Assembly (NCBI GenBank): GCA_951813255.1
Contig: OX638353.1
Span: 2,539,501 to 2,603,500, forward strand
DNA: 64,000 nucleotides
Reading direction: 5' to 3'
Source of the DNA: an uncultured Dehalococcoidia bacterium
Lineage (GTDB): Bacteria; Chloroflexota; Dehalococcoidia; Lucifugimonadales; JAAXIE01
In this document: piece after piece, positions 15,813-23,875 of the stretch
Position numbering within the stretch: the first letter of the stretch is position 1
Layout: each line of letters begins with the position of its first letter
Position numbers and translations under genes: made by a program
The notes under the pieces: generated by a model
What the model saw: only the letters and a program-made list of their open reading frames with translations
Database searches by the model: none
Told to the model about the DNA's origin: nothing

Positions 15813-17132
15813 ATGGCCACCATCATTGCGCCACCCACCGAACAGACCACAGAACAGGCCACAGGCCAGGAGCAGTGGATCGGCCAGAGCGTGCCCAAGA
15901 TCGATGCCATGGAGAAGGCACTGGGCTCTACCCAGTACGTCGGAGACATGCATGTGCCGGGGATGCTGCATGCCCGGGTGCTATGGGCTGGCGTTCCCCA
16001 TGCCATCATCCGGGGCATCGACACCAGCGAAGCTGAGACCATGCCCGGAGTCCGCGCCGTCTTGACTGCCTCCGATGTTCCGGGCGTCAACAGGTACGGC
16101 AACGCGGTGCAGGACCAGCGCGTGCTGGCTGAGGGCAAGGTGCGCACTGCAGCCGACCCCATCGCGTTGGTGGCAGCGGAGAGCGAGGAACAGGCTGAGG
16201 AAGCCCTGGGCCGCATCAAGCTGGACTTGGAGCCGCTGCGCCCCATACTCACAGTGGACGATGCCCTCGACCCCACCGCTCCGGCGGTACACGAGGGTGG
16301 GAACCTGTTCCAGCACACCACGGTGCGTAAGGGGGACCTCGAGCGGGGCATGGCCGAGGCTGCCGTGACCGTCGAGGGTACTTACCAGACCCAGCTTATG
16401 GACCACGTACCCATGGAGCCTGAGGCCGGGCTTGCGTATCTCGACCCCTCAGGCGTCCTCAACATTGTTGTCGGGACCCAGTACCCCTACCGCGACCGTC
16501 GCCAGATTGCGCCTGCATTGGGCCTCCCCATGAACCGGGTGCGCGTGCTGCAAGCCCCCATCGGTGGCGGCTTCGGGCGCAAGGACGACATCACGACCGA
16601 GATTCACGTCGGCCTGCTCGCCCTCAGGACGGGACGGCCCGTGCGTCTCGTGTACACCCGCGCCGACTCCCTGATCGCCAACACCAAGCGACACCCTTTT
16701 TTGATGAAGTTCCGCACCGGCGCGCGGGCTGACGGCACACTTGCTTTCGTGGACGGTGATATCTATGGGGACACAGGGGCGTATCTCTCCCTCGGCCCCT
16801 TCGTGATCAAGAAGTCTGGCATCCACGCCTGTGGGCCATATCACGTACCCAACATCCGGGTGGATACTTACACGCTTTACACCAACAACCTGACCTCAGG
16901 GGCGTTCCGAGGTTTTGGAGTATTGCAGGCCGCCGTGGCCCACGAGTCCCAGATGGACAAGCTGGCCCGTGAGCTTGGTATGTCGCCCTTGGAGTTCCGG
17001 CGCATGAACTGCCTCAAGCCGGGCCTGACCACGGGCACCGGCCAAGTGATGAACGAAGGCTGCGGCATTGAGGCCACAGTGGAGCGCATCCAGCGATACA
17101 TGGAAGATGAAGGTCTGAGGTTCAATCGGTAA
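15813..17132 (+). CDS. Molybdenum hydroxylase large subunit, N-terminal half (split gene)
   Basis: These 439 residues hold the Ald_Xan_dh_C domain (GSTQYVGDMHVPGMLHARVL) and the first molybdopterin-binding domain (GGGFGRKDDITTE, GAFRGFGVLQAAVAHESQMD, LGMSPLEFRRMN). The frame stops right after ATVERIQRYMEDEGLRFNR, which in intact homologues leads within a few residues into KRGxGV. That continuation starts at 18170 after a 1 kb insert. The catalytic Glu is missing from this half and sits in the second half. Either the two pieces assemble as separate chains or the enzyme is inactivated. Confidence 0.9.
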   Translation: MATIIAPPTEQTTEQATGQEQWIGQSVPKIDAMEKALGSTQYVGDMHVPGMLHARVLWAGVPHAIIRGIDTSEAETMPGVRAVLTASDVPGVNRYGNAVQDQRVLAEGKVRTAADPIALVAAESEEQAEEALGRIKLDLEPLRPILTVDDALDPTAPAVHEGGNLFQHTTVRKGDLERGMAEAAVTVEGTYQTQLMDHVPMEPEAGLAYLDPSGVLNIVVGTQYPYRDRRQIAPALGLPMNRVRVLQAPIGGGFGRKDDITTEIHVGLLALRTGRPVRLVYTRADSLIANTKRHPFLMKFRTGARADGTLAFVDGDIYGDTGAYLSLGPFVIKKSGIHACGPYHVPNIRVDTYTLYTNNLTSGAFRGFGVLQAAVAHESQMDKLARELGMSPLEFRRMNCLKPGLTTGTGQVMNEGCGIEATVERIQRYMEDEGLRFNR

Positions 17133-17323
17133 GGCTGGAAGCCGGACCGACGTAGTCATCCTCCCTGCTGAGTCCGAGCTAAGCTTCGCGATATGATATT
17201 ATCGTAAGTAATAAGCCCTATGGCGCAAGTGGGCTGGCAGTATGCTTGCACCAACGGAATAGCAGCTTTGAATACACCGAACGGCGAGGCTGTGACAACG
17301 CGAGATCCGTGCAAGGAGGAGCC

Positions 17324-17791
17324 ATGGTTAACGCAGAAGCACACGGGCCGCTTCAATACATACAGGGTTTGGAGATAACTCAGTGGGAACCACCTACAGA
17401 GGTGATGGGTGGACGGGTAGGCTCGGAAGAGCAGTTCGAGGTGGCACGGTTCGGGCGGTTGACCATCATGTGCCCCAAAGCTGTCAATGAAGAGATTGCT
17501 CAAGCGGAACAGGAAGTTCGGCAGTTCCCATGTTCTTCAGAAGTCATCCAAGAGGCCATGGGGTTCCTTGCTGCAGGGGTGATCGTCAACGCGCCTGCCC
17601 CTTGGGTGGCACCAGGTGCGGATGGTGGGATTGGCATCCAGTGGGATACGGAGGTGGCCGACCTATATATCGACATTGTGCCAGGTGAGCAGACCACGTA
17701 TGCTCTGACCCCAAAATTCGGAGCACCGAGTGATGGCATAGTGAACATAGCTAACCTCGTGGAGGTCTTGAGTCACGTTGCCAGACGGTGA
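17324..17791 (+). CDS. Unknown protein, first gene of the inserted pair
   Basis: The protein has 155 residues. ATG 17324 follows a strong AAGGAGGAG, so the gene is probably translated. Residues 45-75 are helical (CPKAVNEEIAQAEQEVRQFP), followed by APWVAPGADGGIGIQWD, TEVADLYIDIVPGEQTTYAL and a short C-terminal helix. I recall small proteins with a comparable P-x-DG-x-I-x-x-W pattern next to a second short gene in many bacteria, but without known function. The stop overlaps the next gene by 14 bases, the coupling often seen in toxin-antitoxin pairs. No enzymatic motif is recognised. Confidence 0.6.
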   Translation: MVNAEAHGPLQYIQGLEITQWEPPTEVMGGRVGSEEQFEVARFGRLTIMCPKAVNEEIAQAEQEVRQFPCSSEVIQEAMGFLAAGVIVNAPAPWVAPGADGGIGIQWDTEVADLYIDIVPGEQTTYALTPKFGAPSDGIVNIANLVEVLSHVARR

Positions 17792-18137
17792 CCCAGTGCC
17801 CTCCACCGAAGTAGTGCTTAGGCGCGTTTGGTCTGACCACTACAACCGGGAGAAGGGCACCCTGTTTGGCAAGGCATTTGCGAATGACCAAGAAGAGCCT
17901 GACCGACACTCCGTCAGTCTTGCCAGTATCACAACGGCGGAACAGCTTCTCGCATTGAGCGGAGAGCCCGAACGGTTCGTAGTAGTGTCACTCAAGGTTG
18001 AAGCGTACCTGGAAATGGGGCAGGAAATATATTTGAGTCCCACGGACAGCGATCCGGGGCATTGTGAAGTAATAGGAGCCAAGACGGCTAGAGTGAAGGA
18101 TTATTTGAGGAGACAAGCTACGGTCGTATCGTCGTAG
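17778..18137 (+). CDS. Unknown protein, second gene of the inserted pair
   Basis: The frame gives 119 residues from TTG 17778; GTG 17796 is another possible start. Visible features are VVLRRVWSDHYNREKGTLFGKAF, an N-terminal basic/aromatic segment, then RHSVSLASITTAEQLLAL and a C-terminal GHCEVIGAKTARVKDYLRRQA. The layout (RR-x-x followed by an AF motif, S-V-x-L-A-S-x-T-T-x-E, and a closing basic helix) resembles a family of short proteins I have seen paired with the type of gene upstream. There is no signal peptide or membrane segment. It may be a toxin or antitoxin partner, but that is a guess from architecture. Confidence 0.55.
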   Translation: MPDGDPVPSTEVVLRRVWSDHYNREKGTLFGKAFANDQEEPDRHSVSLASITTAEQLLALSGEPERFVVVSLKVEAYLEMGQEIYLSPTDSDPGHCEVIGAKTARVKDYLRRQATVVSS

Positions 18138-18169
18138 GCATCTCAAAGCATGACCAGAGTTACCACACC

Positions 18170-19180
18170 ATGACCAAAAAACGCGGTTTCGGGGTTGGCT
18201 CCATGTTCTACGGCATTGGCTACGGGTTCAACCGGGCCGACATTGGCTCGGCCATGATTGAGTTGGCTGAGGACGGCAGCGCCACGGTCTACTCCGGTGC
18301 CTGCGAGATGGGCCAAGGCGTTATCACCATCGTGGCCCAAGTGGCCGCCGAGGGGATGGGCATCAACCCGGACACCATCCGCGTGGTCGCCGCCGACACT
18401 GGAAGCACTCCCGATGCTGGCCCCACCTCCGGCAGCCGCTCTACCTTCGTACAGGGTGTCGCCGTGCAGAAGGCAGCCGACGAAATGCGCGAACTGCTGC
18501 TGGAAATGGCAGCCGATACCCTCGATGTCCCTCCTGAAGACTTGGAAGCACGCCAAGGCCAGATATACCGCACTGGCGAGAGCGAACCCCTCGACTCTGT
18601 CCCACACATAGCTTTTGAGATGCACCGGCTTGGCCGTCGCACCTCCACCCACGGCTGGCACGACATCACCACCAAGGATGTCGACCCCTACACCTCCCAA
18701 GGCGACGCGTACGCCACCTACGGATGGGCCACCCAGCTTGCGGAAGTCGAGGTCGATACCGAGACAGGCCACGTCAAGGTAGTACGTCTCGTGTCTGCCA
18801 CCGACGCTGGCAGGGCCATCAACCCCGCGGGCGTCGAGGGTCAGATCCAGGGTGGAGCAGCCATGGGCCTCGGCTATGCCCTGTACGAGCAGCATATCCT
18901 CGACGGAGGCGTCCCCCGTACCGGGTCCCTCGCCTTCTACCAAGTCCCCACTTCCATGGATGTCCCCGATGTCGAGTGTCACATCGTGGAGGTGCCAGAC
19001 CCCAATGGGCCGTATGGGGCCAAGGGTGTGGCTGAGCCAGCTACCATCCCCACCACACCCGCGATCCTGAATGCCATCTACGACGCCGTCGGAGTCCGCA
19101 TCACCCACACGCCCGCCACCCCCGAACGCGTCCACCAAGCCATCCAGGAAGCCCGGACGCGTGGGGAGTTCGTGGACTGA
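18170..19180 (+). CDS. Molybdenum hydroxylase large subunit, C-terminal half (split gene)
   Basis: These 336 residues form the second molybdopterin-binding domain: KKRGFGVGSMFYGIGYG, GACEMGQGVITIVAQVAAEG, DAGPTSGSRSTFVQGVAV, and YGAKGVAEPATIPTTPAILNAI with the catalytic Glu of the xanthine dehydrogenase family. The start ATG 18170 has no clear Shine-Dalgarno site, as expected of a fragment cut off from its original start. No frameshift or stop is seen inside, so decay after the split is slight or selection has kept it. Together with 15813-17132 it makes up a full-length subunit of about 775 residues. Confidence 0.88.
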   Translation: MTKKRGFGVGSMFYGIGYGFNRADIGSAMIELAEDGSATVYSGACEMGQGVITIVAQVAAEGMGINPDTIRVVAADTGSTPDAGPTSGSRSTFVQGVAVQKAADEMRELLLEMAADTLDVPPEDLEARQGQIYRTGESEPLDSVPHIAFEMHRLGRRTSTHGWHDITTKDVDPYTSQGDAYATYGWATQLAEVEVDTETGHVKVVRLVSATDAGRAINPAGVEGQIQGGAAMGLGYALYEQHILDGGVPRTGSLAFYQVPTSMDVPDVECHIVEVPDPNGPYGAKGVAEPATIPTTPAILNAIYDAVGVRITHTPATPERVHQAIQEARTRGEFVD

Positions 19181-19273
19181 AGCTCGCAGCACAACATTTC
19201 CAGTCCGGAGGGCGTGGTATAGTGAGTTGGCTGGACGCTCACACTCGCGGCATATCACTGAGAGAGGTCCGTC

Positions 19274-20077
19274 ATGACTAGTAAGCCCGTCGGACTTGGG
19301 ACTGCCATCGGGGCCACTGAACGGTTCCCCGACTTCCCTCCAAGAGACGATATGCAGAACATGCTCTACCTCCACGACCAAGGCTATATAGGCGTCCTGC
19401 GGCGGCACTACGGCAACTCTGACACCACCCTAGTAATGGGTGAGGTACCTGTGGCTCCAACCGTGACCTATGGCGCAGGCGTTCGCATTCCCGACCTCAC
19501 AATAGCCTTCAATGTAGACCGTCAAGCCATCCTCCATGTGCGGAACGGGTATGCCATCAGCTTGGTCGGCAAGCCGCCGGACTTCGTTCTGGAAGTGGCC
19601 TCTAAGAACACGGGGTTTCGCGATTACACCCAGAAGCGTGACGACTACGAACGCTACCTGGTAGCAGAATACTGGAGGTTCGACCCTTCGGGAGGTCGCT
19701 ACCATGACGCGGCATTGGCCGGCGACCATCTTGTGGCCGGCCGCTATCAACCTATCTTGGTGGAATGGACGGACGACAGCCACTGTCGAGGCTACAGCGA
19801 AGCCTTGGCTCTCTATTTGTGCTGGGAGCACGGCCAGTTGCGCTGGTATGACCCTGCCACAGGTCTCTATCTGCTCACAGACGATGAGGTAGCTGCCGCC
19901 AAGGAGGTGGAATTCGAGAGGGCCTCCCAAGAGGCTGAAAGGGCTGACCGCGCGTCACAAAGGGCTTCTCAGGAGACCGAGAGAGCGGACCGCGAGGCCA
20001 CAGCCCGGCAACAGGCGGAGGAAGAAGTCCTCAGGCTGCGACGGCGCCTTCTAGAACTTGGTGACCTGGAAGGTTGA
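19274..20077 (+). CDS. Uma2-family (DUF820) putative endonuclease with coiled-coil tail
   Basis: The protein has 267 residues. ATG 19274 follows GAGAGG, and TATAGT lies at 19217. The Uma2 core is recognisable: VRIPDLTIAF, PPDFVLEVASKNT, and a KRDDYERYLVAEYWRFDP segment, giving the D-x(n)-E-x-x-S pattern of a PD-(D/E)XK fold. From about residue 205 the chain becomes a charged heptad-like coiled coil (FERASQEAERADRASQRASQ). Uma2 proteins are very numerous in cyanobacteria and Chloroflexota and may be linked to mobile elements, but no function is proven. The gene follows the split hydroxylase operon. Confidence 0.85.
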   Translation: MTSKPVGLGTAIGATERFPDFPPRDDMQNMLYLHDQGYIGVLRRHYGNSDTTLVMGEVPVAPTVTYGAGVRIPDLTIAFNVDRQAILHVRNGYAISLVGKPPDFVLEVASKNTGFRDYTQKRDDYERYLVAEYWRFDPSGGRYHDAALAGDHLVAGRYQPILVEWTDDSHCRGYSEALALYLCWEHGQLRWYDPATGLYLLTDDEVAAAKEVEFERASQEAERADRASQRASQETERADREATARQQAEEEVLRLRRRLLELGDLEG

Positions 20078-20143
20078 TGTGAGGCCACTCCACCCCCCCG
20101 AGCGCGCAAGGTATCCCGGTTTCTCCCGCATGACATTTCCCAG

Positions 20144-20229
20144 TTGACACCCTCCAGCCCTCCACCTGATCTTTATTCATAGAGCGCAGGCAGGGGACTG
20201 ACCCCTCGAGGTCACCCCTGCCTTTCTTT
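20144..20229 (+). promoter_or_regulatory. Promoter-hairpin-T-run leader module, copy B
   Basis: TTGACA sits at 20144-20149. A -10 box is less clear than in copies A and C; TATTCA at 20174 is too far (24 bases). The hairpin at 20189-20222 has arms GGCAGGGG and TGACC with the same two-base bulge (AC) as copy A, and is followed by TTTCTTT at 20223-20229. The orientation is opposite to copies A and C relative to the window. GGAGG and a short reading frame follow 12 bases later. Confidence 0.6.
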
Positions 20230-20247
20230 GGGCTTTCGGAGGATGCA

Positions 20248-20316
20248 ATGCGAAACAGCGGCACTGCGCGGCAAGTGAACCAGCTAGCACTACGCGGCAA
20301 GCGCGGCGCGTTTTAG
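20248..20316 (+). CDS. Possible 22-residue peptide behind leader B
   Basis: An ATG at 20248 follows GGAGG with five-base spacing and opens a 22-codon frame (MRNSGTARQVNQLALRGKRG, then AF) ending in TAG. The peptide is basic. It lies right after the hairpin and T-run of leader module B, the place taken by the HTH gene in copy A. It may be a true leader-controlled peptide or the stub of a lost gene. Nothing in it is recognised. Confidence 0.3.
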   Translation: MRNSGTARQVNQLALRGKRGAF

Positions 20317-20490
20317 TCACGAAATACTTGATTTTGGCTAGGGCCTCTGCCGCGCTCAGCTACGGACTGGTACCATTGCGCGGCGCCCTCATGGAGCCTG
20401 TCCACACTGCTGACAGCGAAAGAAACTTGCGCAACAACGCCTTTCGACTGACAATTGCCCCAACCCGAATATGAACAAGGAGGAATACCC

Positions 20491-20877
20491 ATGGAGTTCG
20501 TCTGCAATCACCTGCACTTCCGGAGCGAGGACCCCGACGCGGCAGCCAAGTTCTACTGCGACAACTTCGGCGCAACCGTCGGCTCGGTGAACCCCCTCTC
20601 CACCACCAAGTCCATCCGCTTGGAGCTAAACGGCCAGCCCCTGATGACCATCTCCGGCAGGGCCGAGGGCGAGAACCCCGTGGCTGGGTCCACCGAGCCC
20701 CGCTATGGCCTCGACCACTGTGGCTTCACCGTCGACGACCTCGACACAGCCGCCGCCGAGATGAAAGCCCGTGGCGTCAAGTTCATCTGCGACCCTTGGA
20801 CCATGCCTTCCGGCGGCCGGGTAGCCTTCATCGAGGCCCCCGACAAGGTCAGCATCGAACTCATCCAGAAGCGGTAA
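20491..20877 (+). CDS. VOC-family (glyoxalase-like) protein
   Basis: The protein has 128 residues. ATG 20491 follows AAGGAGGA, and homology begins there. It is a single vicinal-oxygen-chelate module pair: FVCNHLHFRSEDPDAAAKFY gives the first strand with a metal-ligand His, LDHCGFTVDDLDTAAAEM the second, and VAFIEAPDKVSIELIQ the last strand with Glu. VOC proteins include dioxygenases, isomerases and resistance proteins. The small size is normal for dimeric members. The gene stands alone between leader module B and a lipoprotein gene; the substrate is unknown. Confidence 0.85.
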   Translation: MEFVCNHLHFRSEDPDAAAKFYCDNFGATVGSVNPLSTTKSIRLELNGQPLMTISGRAEGENPVAGSTEPRYGLDHCGFTVDDLDTAAAEMKARGVKFICDPWTMPSGGRVAFIEAPDKVSIELIQKR

Positions 20878-20931
20878 ACGCGGATGAATCCTCACGCCTC
20901 ACCTCCCGTTACCGTTCCGAGGAGGCCCTTG

Positions 20932-21951
20932 ATGCGTATAGTGGACCACCGCCTGCTGAAAGTCGCTGTACCGTGGGCCACCGGGCTGCTTCTGCTGTTG
21001 TTGCTCACCGCCTGTGGTGGCGGGGATGGGAATGGCGATTCCCCTACCGAGGCTGGAACGACTGCCGCCTTTGGTGAAGTCGAGAAGCCTCAGGACGAAA
21101 CCGGCGAGGGCAAGCCTGAGGACGACACTCAACCCGGTGGCTTTGCAAACAGCTCCCCTAGCACAATTGAGGACCTGTCCCCCGACGATATCCTCAAACT
21201 CATGCCAGCCGTAGGGGCCGACAACGTACTTTACCTGGATGTCCAAGAGGCTATAGATGCCTTGGCCAATCATGGAGAAGTGCGAGGAAGGTTGAAAGAC
21301 AGGTGGGAAGGTACGGTCATTTTCGGTGGATTCGGCATCAATATCGCGGACTTGGACAACATCGCCTTCGGTGATTTCAACAATGGGGACGATAATCTGT
21401 TCCTTCTTGGCGGCGTGGCCACGGGCGACTTGCGGGACACGCTGGAAGAGTGGAATTTCCTGAGGGACGAGATTTACGGCCATGAACTTTGGCTAGAAGA
21501 AGGGACCCGGTTCGGATGGGCAGTCGTCATTCAGGGTGAGACGGTCCTCTTCGCAGACGAGGGCGAAGAGATGGTTGCAGACGTACTGGCGCGGTTCACC
21601 GGTGACCTTGAAGTTGCAGCAGAAGCTCTCTCCCTGCATGACGTAGCAGGCGACCTTTGGCAAGGGCTGCCACCAGGCATCCTCAAACAGATGGATGTCG
21701 ATGATGACTGCCATGCGCCCAATTGCGAACGTTTCGGCCACTCCATAACCAAAGAGAATGACCAGCAGTTCCGGTTGACGGGAATCTCGGAATTCACCAG
21801 CGTCGAGGAGGCCCAGGAGGAATGGGAGGGTTTGGAGGCCGATGACGTCCATTATGCATGTGAGGCCACCTTCGACATCGATGGCAAGCTAATCAAATAC
21901 GATGCCCTCTGCGACGCTGAAGCCTTGTTAGACTTGGTCGACGTAAGTTAA
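20932..21951 (+). CDS. Predicted lipoprotein of unknown function
   Basis: The protein has 339 residues. ATG 20932 follows GAGGAGG and gives a proper lipoprotein signal: a basic start, hydrophobic GLLLLLLLTAC with the lipid-modified Cys, then a Gly/Asp-rich spacer. The mature part begins with a disordered acidic segment to about residue 80 and continues with a folded domain (DILKLMPAVGADNVLYLDVQ, then repeated G-x-N-x-A-D-L-D segments). A late Cys pair (DDCHAPNCERFG) may form a disulfide. I do not recognise the family. It should sit on the outer face of the membrane. The ArsM-like gene follows after 12 bases. Confidence 0.7.
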   Translation: MRIVDHRLLKVAVPWATGLLLLLLLTACGGGDGNGDSPTEAGTTAAFGEVEKPQDETGEGKPEDDTQPGGFANSSPSTIEDLSPDDILKLMPAVGADNVLYLDVQEAIDALANHGEVRGRLKDRWEGTVIFGGFGINIADLDNIAFGDFNNGDDNLFLLGGVATGDLRDTLEEWNFLRDEIYGHELWLEEGTRFGWAVVIQGETVLFADEGEEMVADVLARFTGDLEVAAEALSLHDVAGDLWQGLPPGILKQMDVDDDCHAPNCERFGHSITKENDQQFRLTGISEFTSVEEAQEEWEGLEADDVHYACEATFDIDGKLIKYDALCDAEALLDLVDVS

Positions 21952-21963
21952 AGGGGGGCGTCC

Positions 21964-22788
21964 TTGAGCAGTGATCAAACCATCAAACTAACGGTACGCG
22001 ACTACTACGCTGGGCGCGCCCTGCAGGCCGATGACCTGTCGGGTAACGCCTGCTGCGACCCTGCTGACCGTGCCATATCCGGGGGCAACTACGAACCTGA
22101 AGACCTGCGCTGGCTTCCCGACGATGCCCAAGTGTTCAGCTTGGGGTGTGGGAATCCCATCGCGATGGCTGAGCTACGGCCCGGCGAAACGGTACTGGAC
22201 TTCGGCAGCGGTGCAGGTTTGGATGTGCTGCTTTCCGCACGTCGTGTTGCTCCCGACGGTACGGCCTATGGCTTGGACATGACCGATGAGATGCTGGAGG
22301 TGGCCCGCGCCAACCAGGAGAAGGCAGGCGTCACCAACGCCCAGTTCCTCAAGGGCGAGATGGAGAATGTGCCCTTGCCCGATGCCTCGGTGGACGTAAT
22401 CATCAGCAACTGTGTCGTCAACCTCTCCCCCGACAAGGACCGGGTCCTCAGAGAGGCCTTCCGCGTCCTCAAGCCTGGCGGACGTATTGCAATCTCCGAC
22501 ATCGTAGTCCGGGGCGAAATCCCCGACACCCTGCGCAGTGATCTCGAAGCATGGTCCGGCTGCATCGCCGGGGCCCTCAGCGATGCCGAATACACCGCGA
22601 AGCTCCAAGGCGCCGGGTTCCATCAAATCGATATCGAGACCACCCGGCGGTACTCGCTGGACAGCTTGTGCGGTGCTGAAGACAACGCGGGGTATTGGAA
22701 GAGCCTGTCCCATCTGTCGAGGCAGGAGCAGGAGGAAATCGTTTCCCGCTTTACCAGTAGCTTCGTCCGGGCGAGGAAACCTGGTTAG
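21964..22788 (+). CDS. arsM: Arsenite methyltransferase-like SAM-dependent enzyme
   Basis: The protein has 274 residues and starts at TTG 21964 behind AAAGGGGGG. The SAM-binding loop is VLDFGSGAGLD (Asp79 to Gly85). The features special to ArsM are present: SLGCGNP with Cys62, SNCVVNLSPDK and WSGCIAGAL each with one Cys, so the three-Cys arsenite site appears complete. An extra GNACCDP lies near the N terminus. The reaction would be stepwise methylation of As(III). No arsR, arsB or arsC gene is nearby, and the neighbours are a lipoprotein and a MocA-like oxidoreductase, so the control of this gene is not clear. Confidence 0.85.
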   Translation: MSSDQTIKLTVRDYYAGRALQADDLSGNACCDPADRAISGGNYEPEDLRWLPDDAQVFSLGCGNPIAMAELRPGETVLDFGSGAGLDVLLSARRVAPDGTAYGLDMTDEMLEVARANQEKAGVTNAQFLKGEMENVPLPDASVDVIISNCVVNLSPDKDRVLREAFRVLKPGGRIAISDIVVRGEIPDTLRSDLEAWSGCIAGALSDAEYTAKLQGAGFHQIDIETTRRYSLDSLCGAEDNAGYWKSLSHLSRQEQEEIVSRFTSSFVRARKPG

Positions 22789-22810
22789 GGCAGCCCCACA
22801 GGCCACATCC

Positions 22811-23803
22811 GTGGAGCTTTCCCTGTGCGTTCTCGGCTGTGGCAACTACGCAGCGACCTTCGCCCGCCAACTGCGGGGACAGAACGGCCCGGCTGTACGG
22901 CTCTACTTCGCCAGCCGCGACCTGCGCCGGGCGCGAGCCTATTGCCGTCGGTACGGCGGACACGGCGCCTTCGGAAGCTACGAGGAGGCCGTCGCTGACC
23001 CACGCATCGATGCATGCTATGTCTGCACGCCGCATCATCTGCACTTGAAGCATGCGCTGCTGGCCATATCCCACGGCAAGCACGTGTTGGTGGAGAAACC
23101 CATCGCTTGTGTTCCGAATGAGGCCCGGCAGATGATCCACGCGGCTAGGTCAGCGGGGAGGGTGCTCATGGTGGCCGAGAATGCCCGCTTCCTGCCGATA
23201 GTCAAGCACAGCAAGCAACTCATTGACGAGGGACTGCTAGGCGACTTGCGGTTGGCCCAGTTCCAGCAAGAGGGCCCTTTCAGGCTGGGAGGCTGGCGTG
23301 CATCGGCGGACATGATGGGCGGGGGACTTCTCATAGACGGAGGCATCCACTTGGTGGACATGATGGTGCACCTAGCGGGCCGCCCCACGGAGGTGTCGGC
23401 AGTCCGGTTGCCTCACGCGATGGAAGGGATGGAAGGGATGGAAGGCGAGGACGGGGTTGCGTTGACTGCACGTCTGCCAAGCGGGGCCTTGGGCTTCATC
23501 AACTATAGTTGGGCCGCCACCCAACGTATCCCGAGAGGTTCGGTGTCCCTGTCGGGCAGCCGTGGCAAGCTCACGTTCGATCCCGGGGGGCAAAGCATCG
23601 TGTTGGAGACGACCACCAGCCGACAACGCTGGCTTTTTCCGGATGACAGGCTGGGTATAGTTGCAATGGTCGAGGAGTTCCACGATGCCGTCGCCGAGGA
23701 GCGGACACCCATGCCATCAGCAGACGAGGGGTTGTACGACTTGGAGATTGTGCTTGAGGCCTACCGGGCAGCCAAGGCCGGACAACCCGTGCGGTTGGGA
23801 TGA
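22811..23803 (+). CDS. Gfo/Idh/MocA-family NAD(P)-dependent oxidoreductase
   Basis: The protein has 330 residues from GTG 22811, the in-frame start nearest the first Rossmann strand (LCVLGCGNYAATFA). There is no clear ribosome site, and the gap to the ArsM stop is only 22 bases, so coupling is likely. VEKPIACVPNEA holds the conserved EKP lysine, and the C-terminal GFO_IDH_MocA_C domain follows (GGGLLIDGGIHLVDMMVHLAG). Residues around 205 hold three MEG tripeptides, the result of a 9-bp tandem repeat at 23420-23446. The family oxidises sugar or inositol-type alcohols. The substrate is unknown. Confidence 0.87.
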   Translation: MELSLCVLGCGNYAATFARQLRGQNGPAVRLYFASRDLRRARAYCRRYGGHGAFGSYEEAVADPRIDACYVCTPHHLHLKHALLAISHGKHVLVEKPIACVPNEARQMIHAARSAGRVLMVAENARFLPIVKHSKQLIDEGLLGDLRLAQFQQEGPFRLGGWRASADMMGGGLLIDGGIHLVDMMVHLAGRPTEVSAVRLPHAMEGMEGMEGEDGVALTARLPSGALGFINYSWAATQRIPRGSVSLSGSRGKLTFDPGGQSIVLETTTSRQRWLFPDDRLGIVAMVEEFHDAVAEERTPMPSADEGLYDLEIVLEAYRAAKAGQPVRLG

Positions 23804-23806
23804 CGG

Positions 23807-23835
23807 TTGACATGCGCAAGTGCATGCCAAACAAT
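23807..23835 (+). promoter_or_regulatory. Candidate sigma-70 promoter for the LLM gene
   Basis: TTGACA at 23807-23812 and AACAAT at 23830-23835 are 17 bases apart, beginning four bases after the MocA stop. The spacer holds CATGC and GCATG in inverted order, a possible small operator. Confidence 0.45.
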
Positions 23836-23875
23836 CGCGACTACTAGGCGCAGCCCACGAGCTTGGAGGGCTTGA

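Larger units (their letters stand above)
17133..18169 (+). mobile_element. Two-gene insert splitting the molybdopterin subunit gene
   Basis: About 1,037 bases lie between the two halves of one coding sequence, with almost nothing of the host protein lost. The left end (17160-17215) is AT-rich and could hold a promoter. Two overlapping plus-strand genes fill the rest. No transposase, clear terminal inverted repeat or target duplication is visible; CATGACCA occurs twice near the right end (18149 and 18169). The exact borders are unknown. Confidence 0.6.
20078..20490. other. 413-base intergenic region holding leader module B
   Basis: The region holds the promoter-hairpin-T-run copy B (20144-20229), a 22-codon reading frame (20248-20316), direct repeats of GCACTxCGCGGCAAG at 20260 and 20286, and the AAGGAGG site of the VOC gene. 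No larger gene is seen. Confidence 0.7.
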
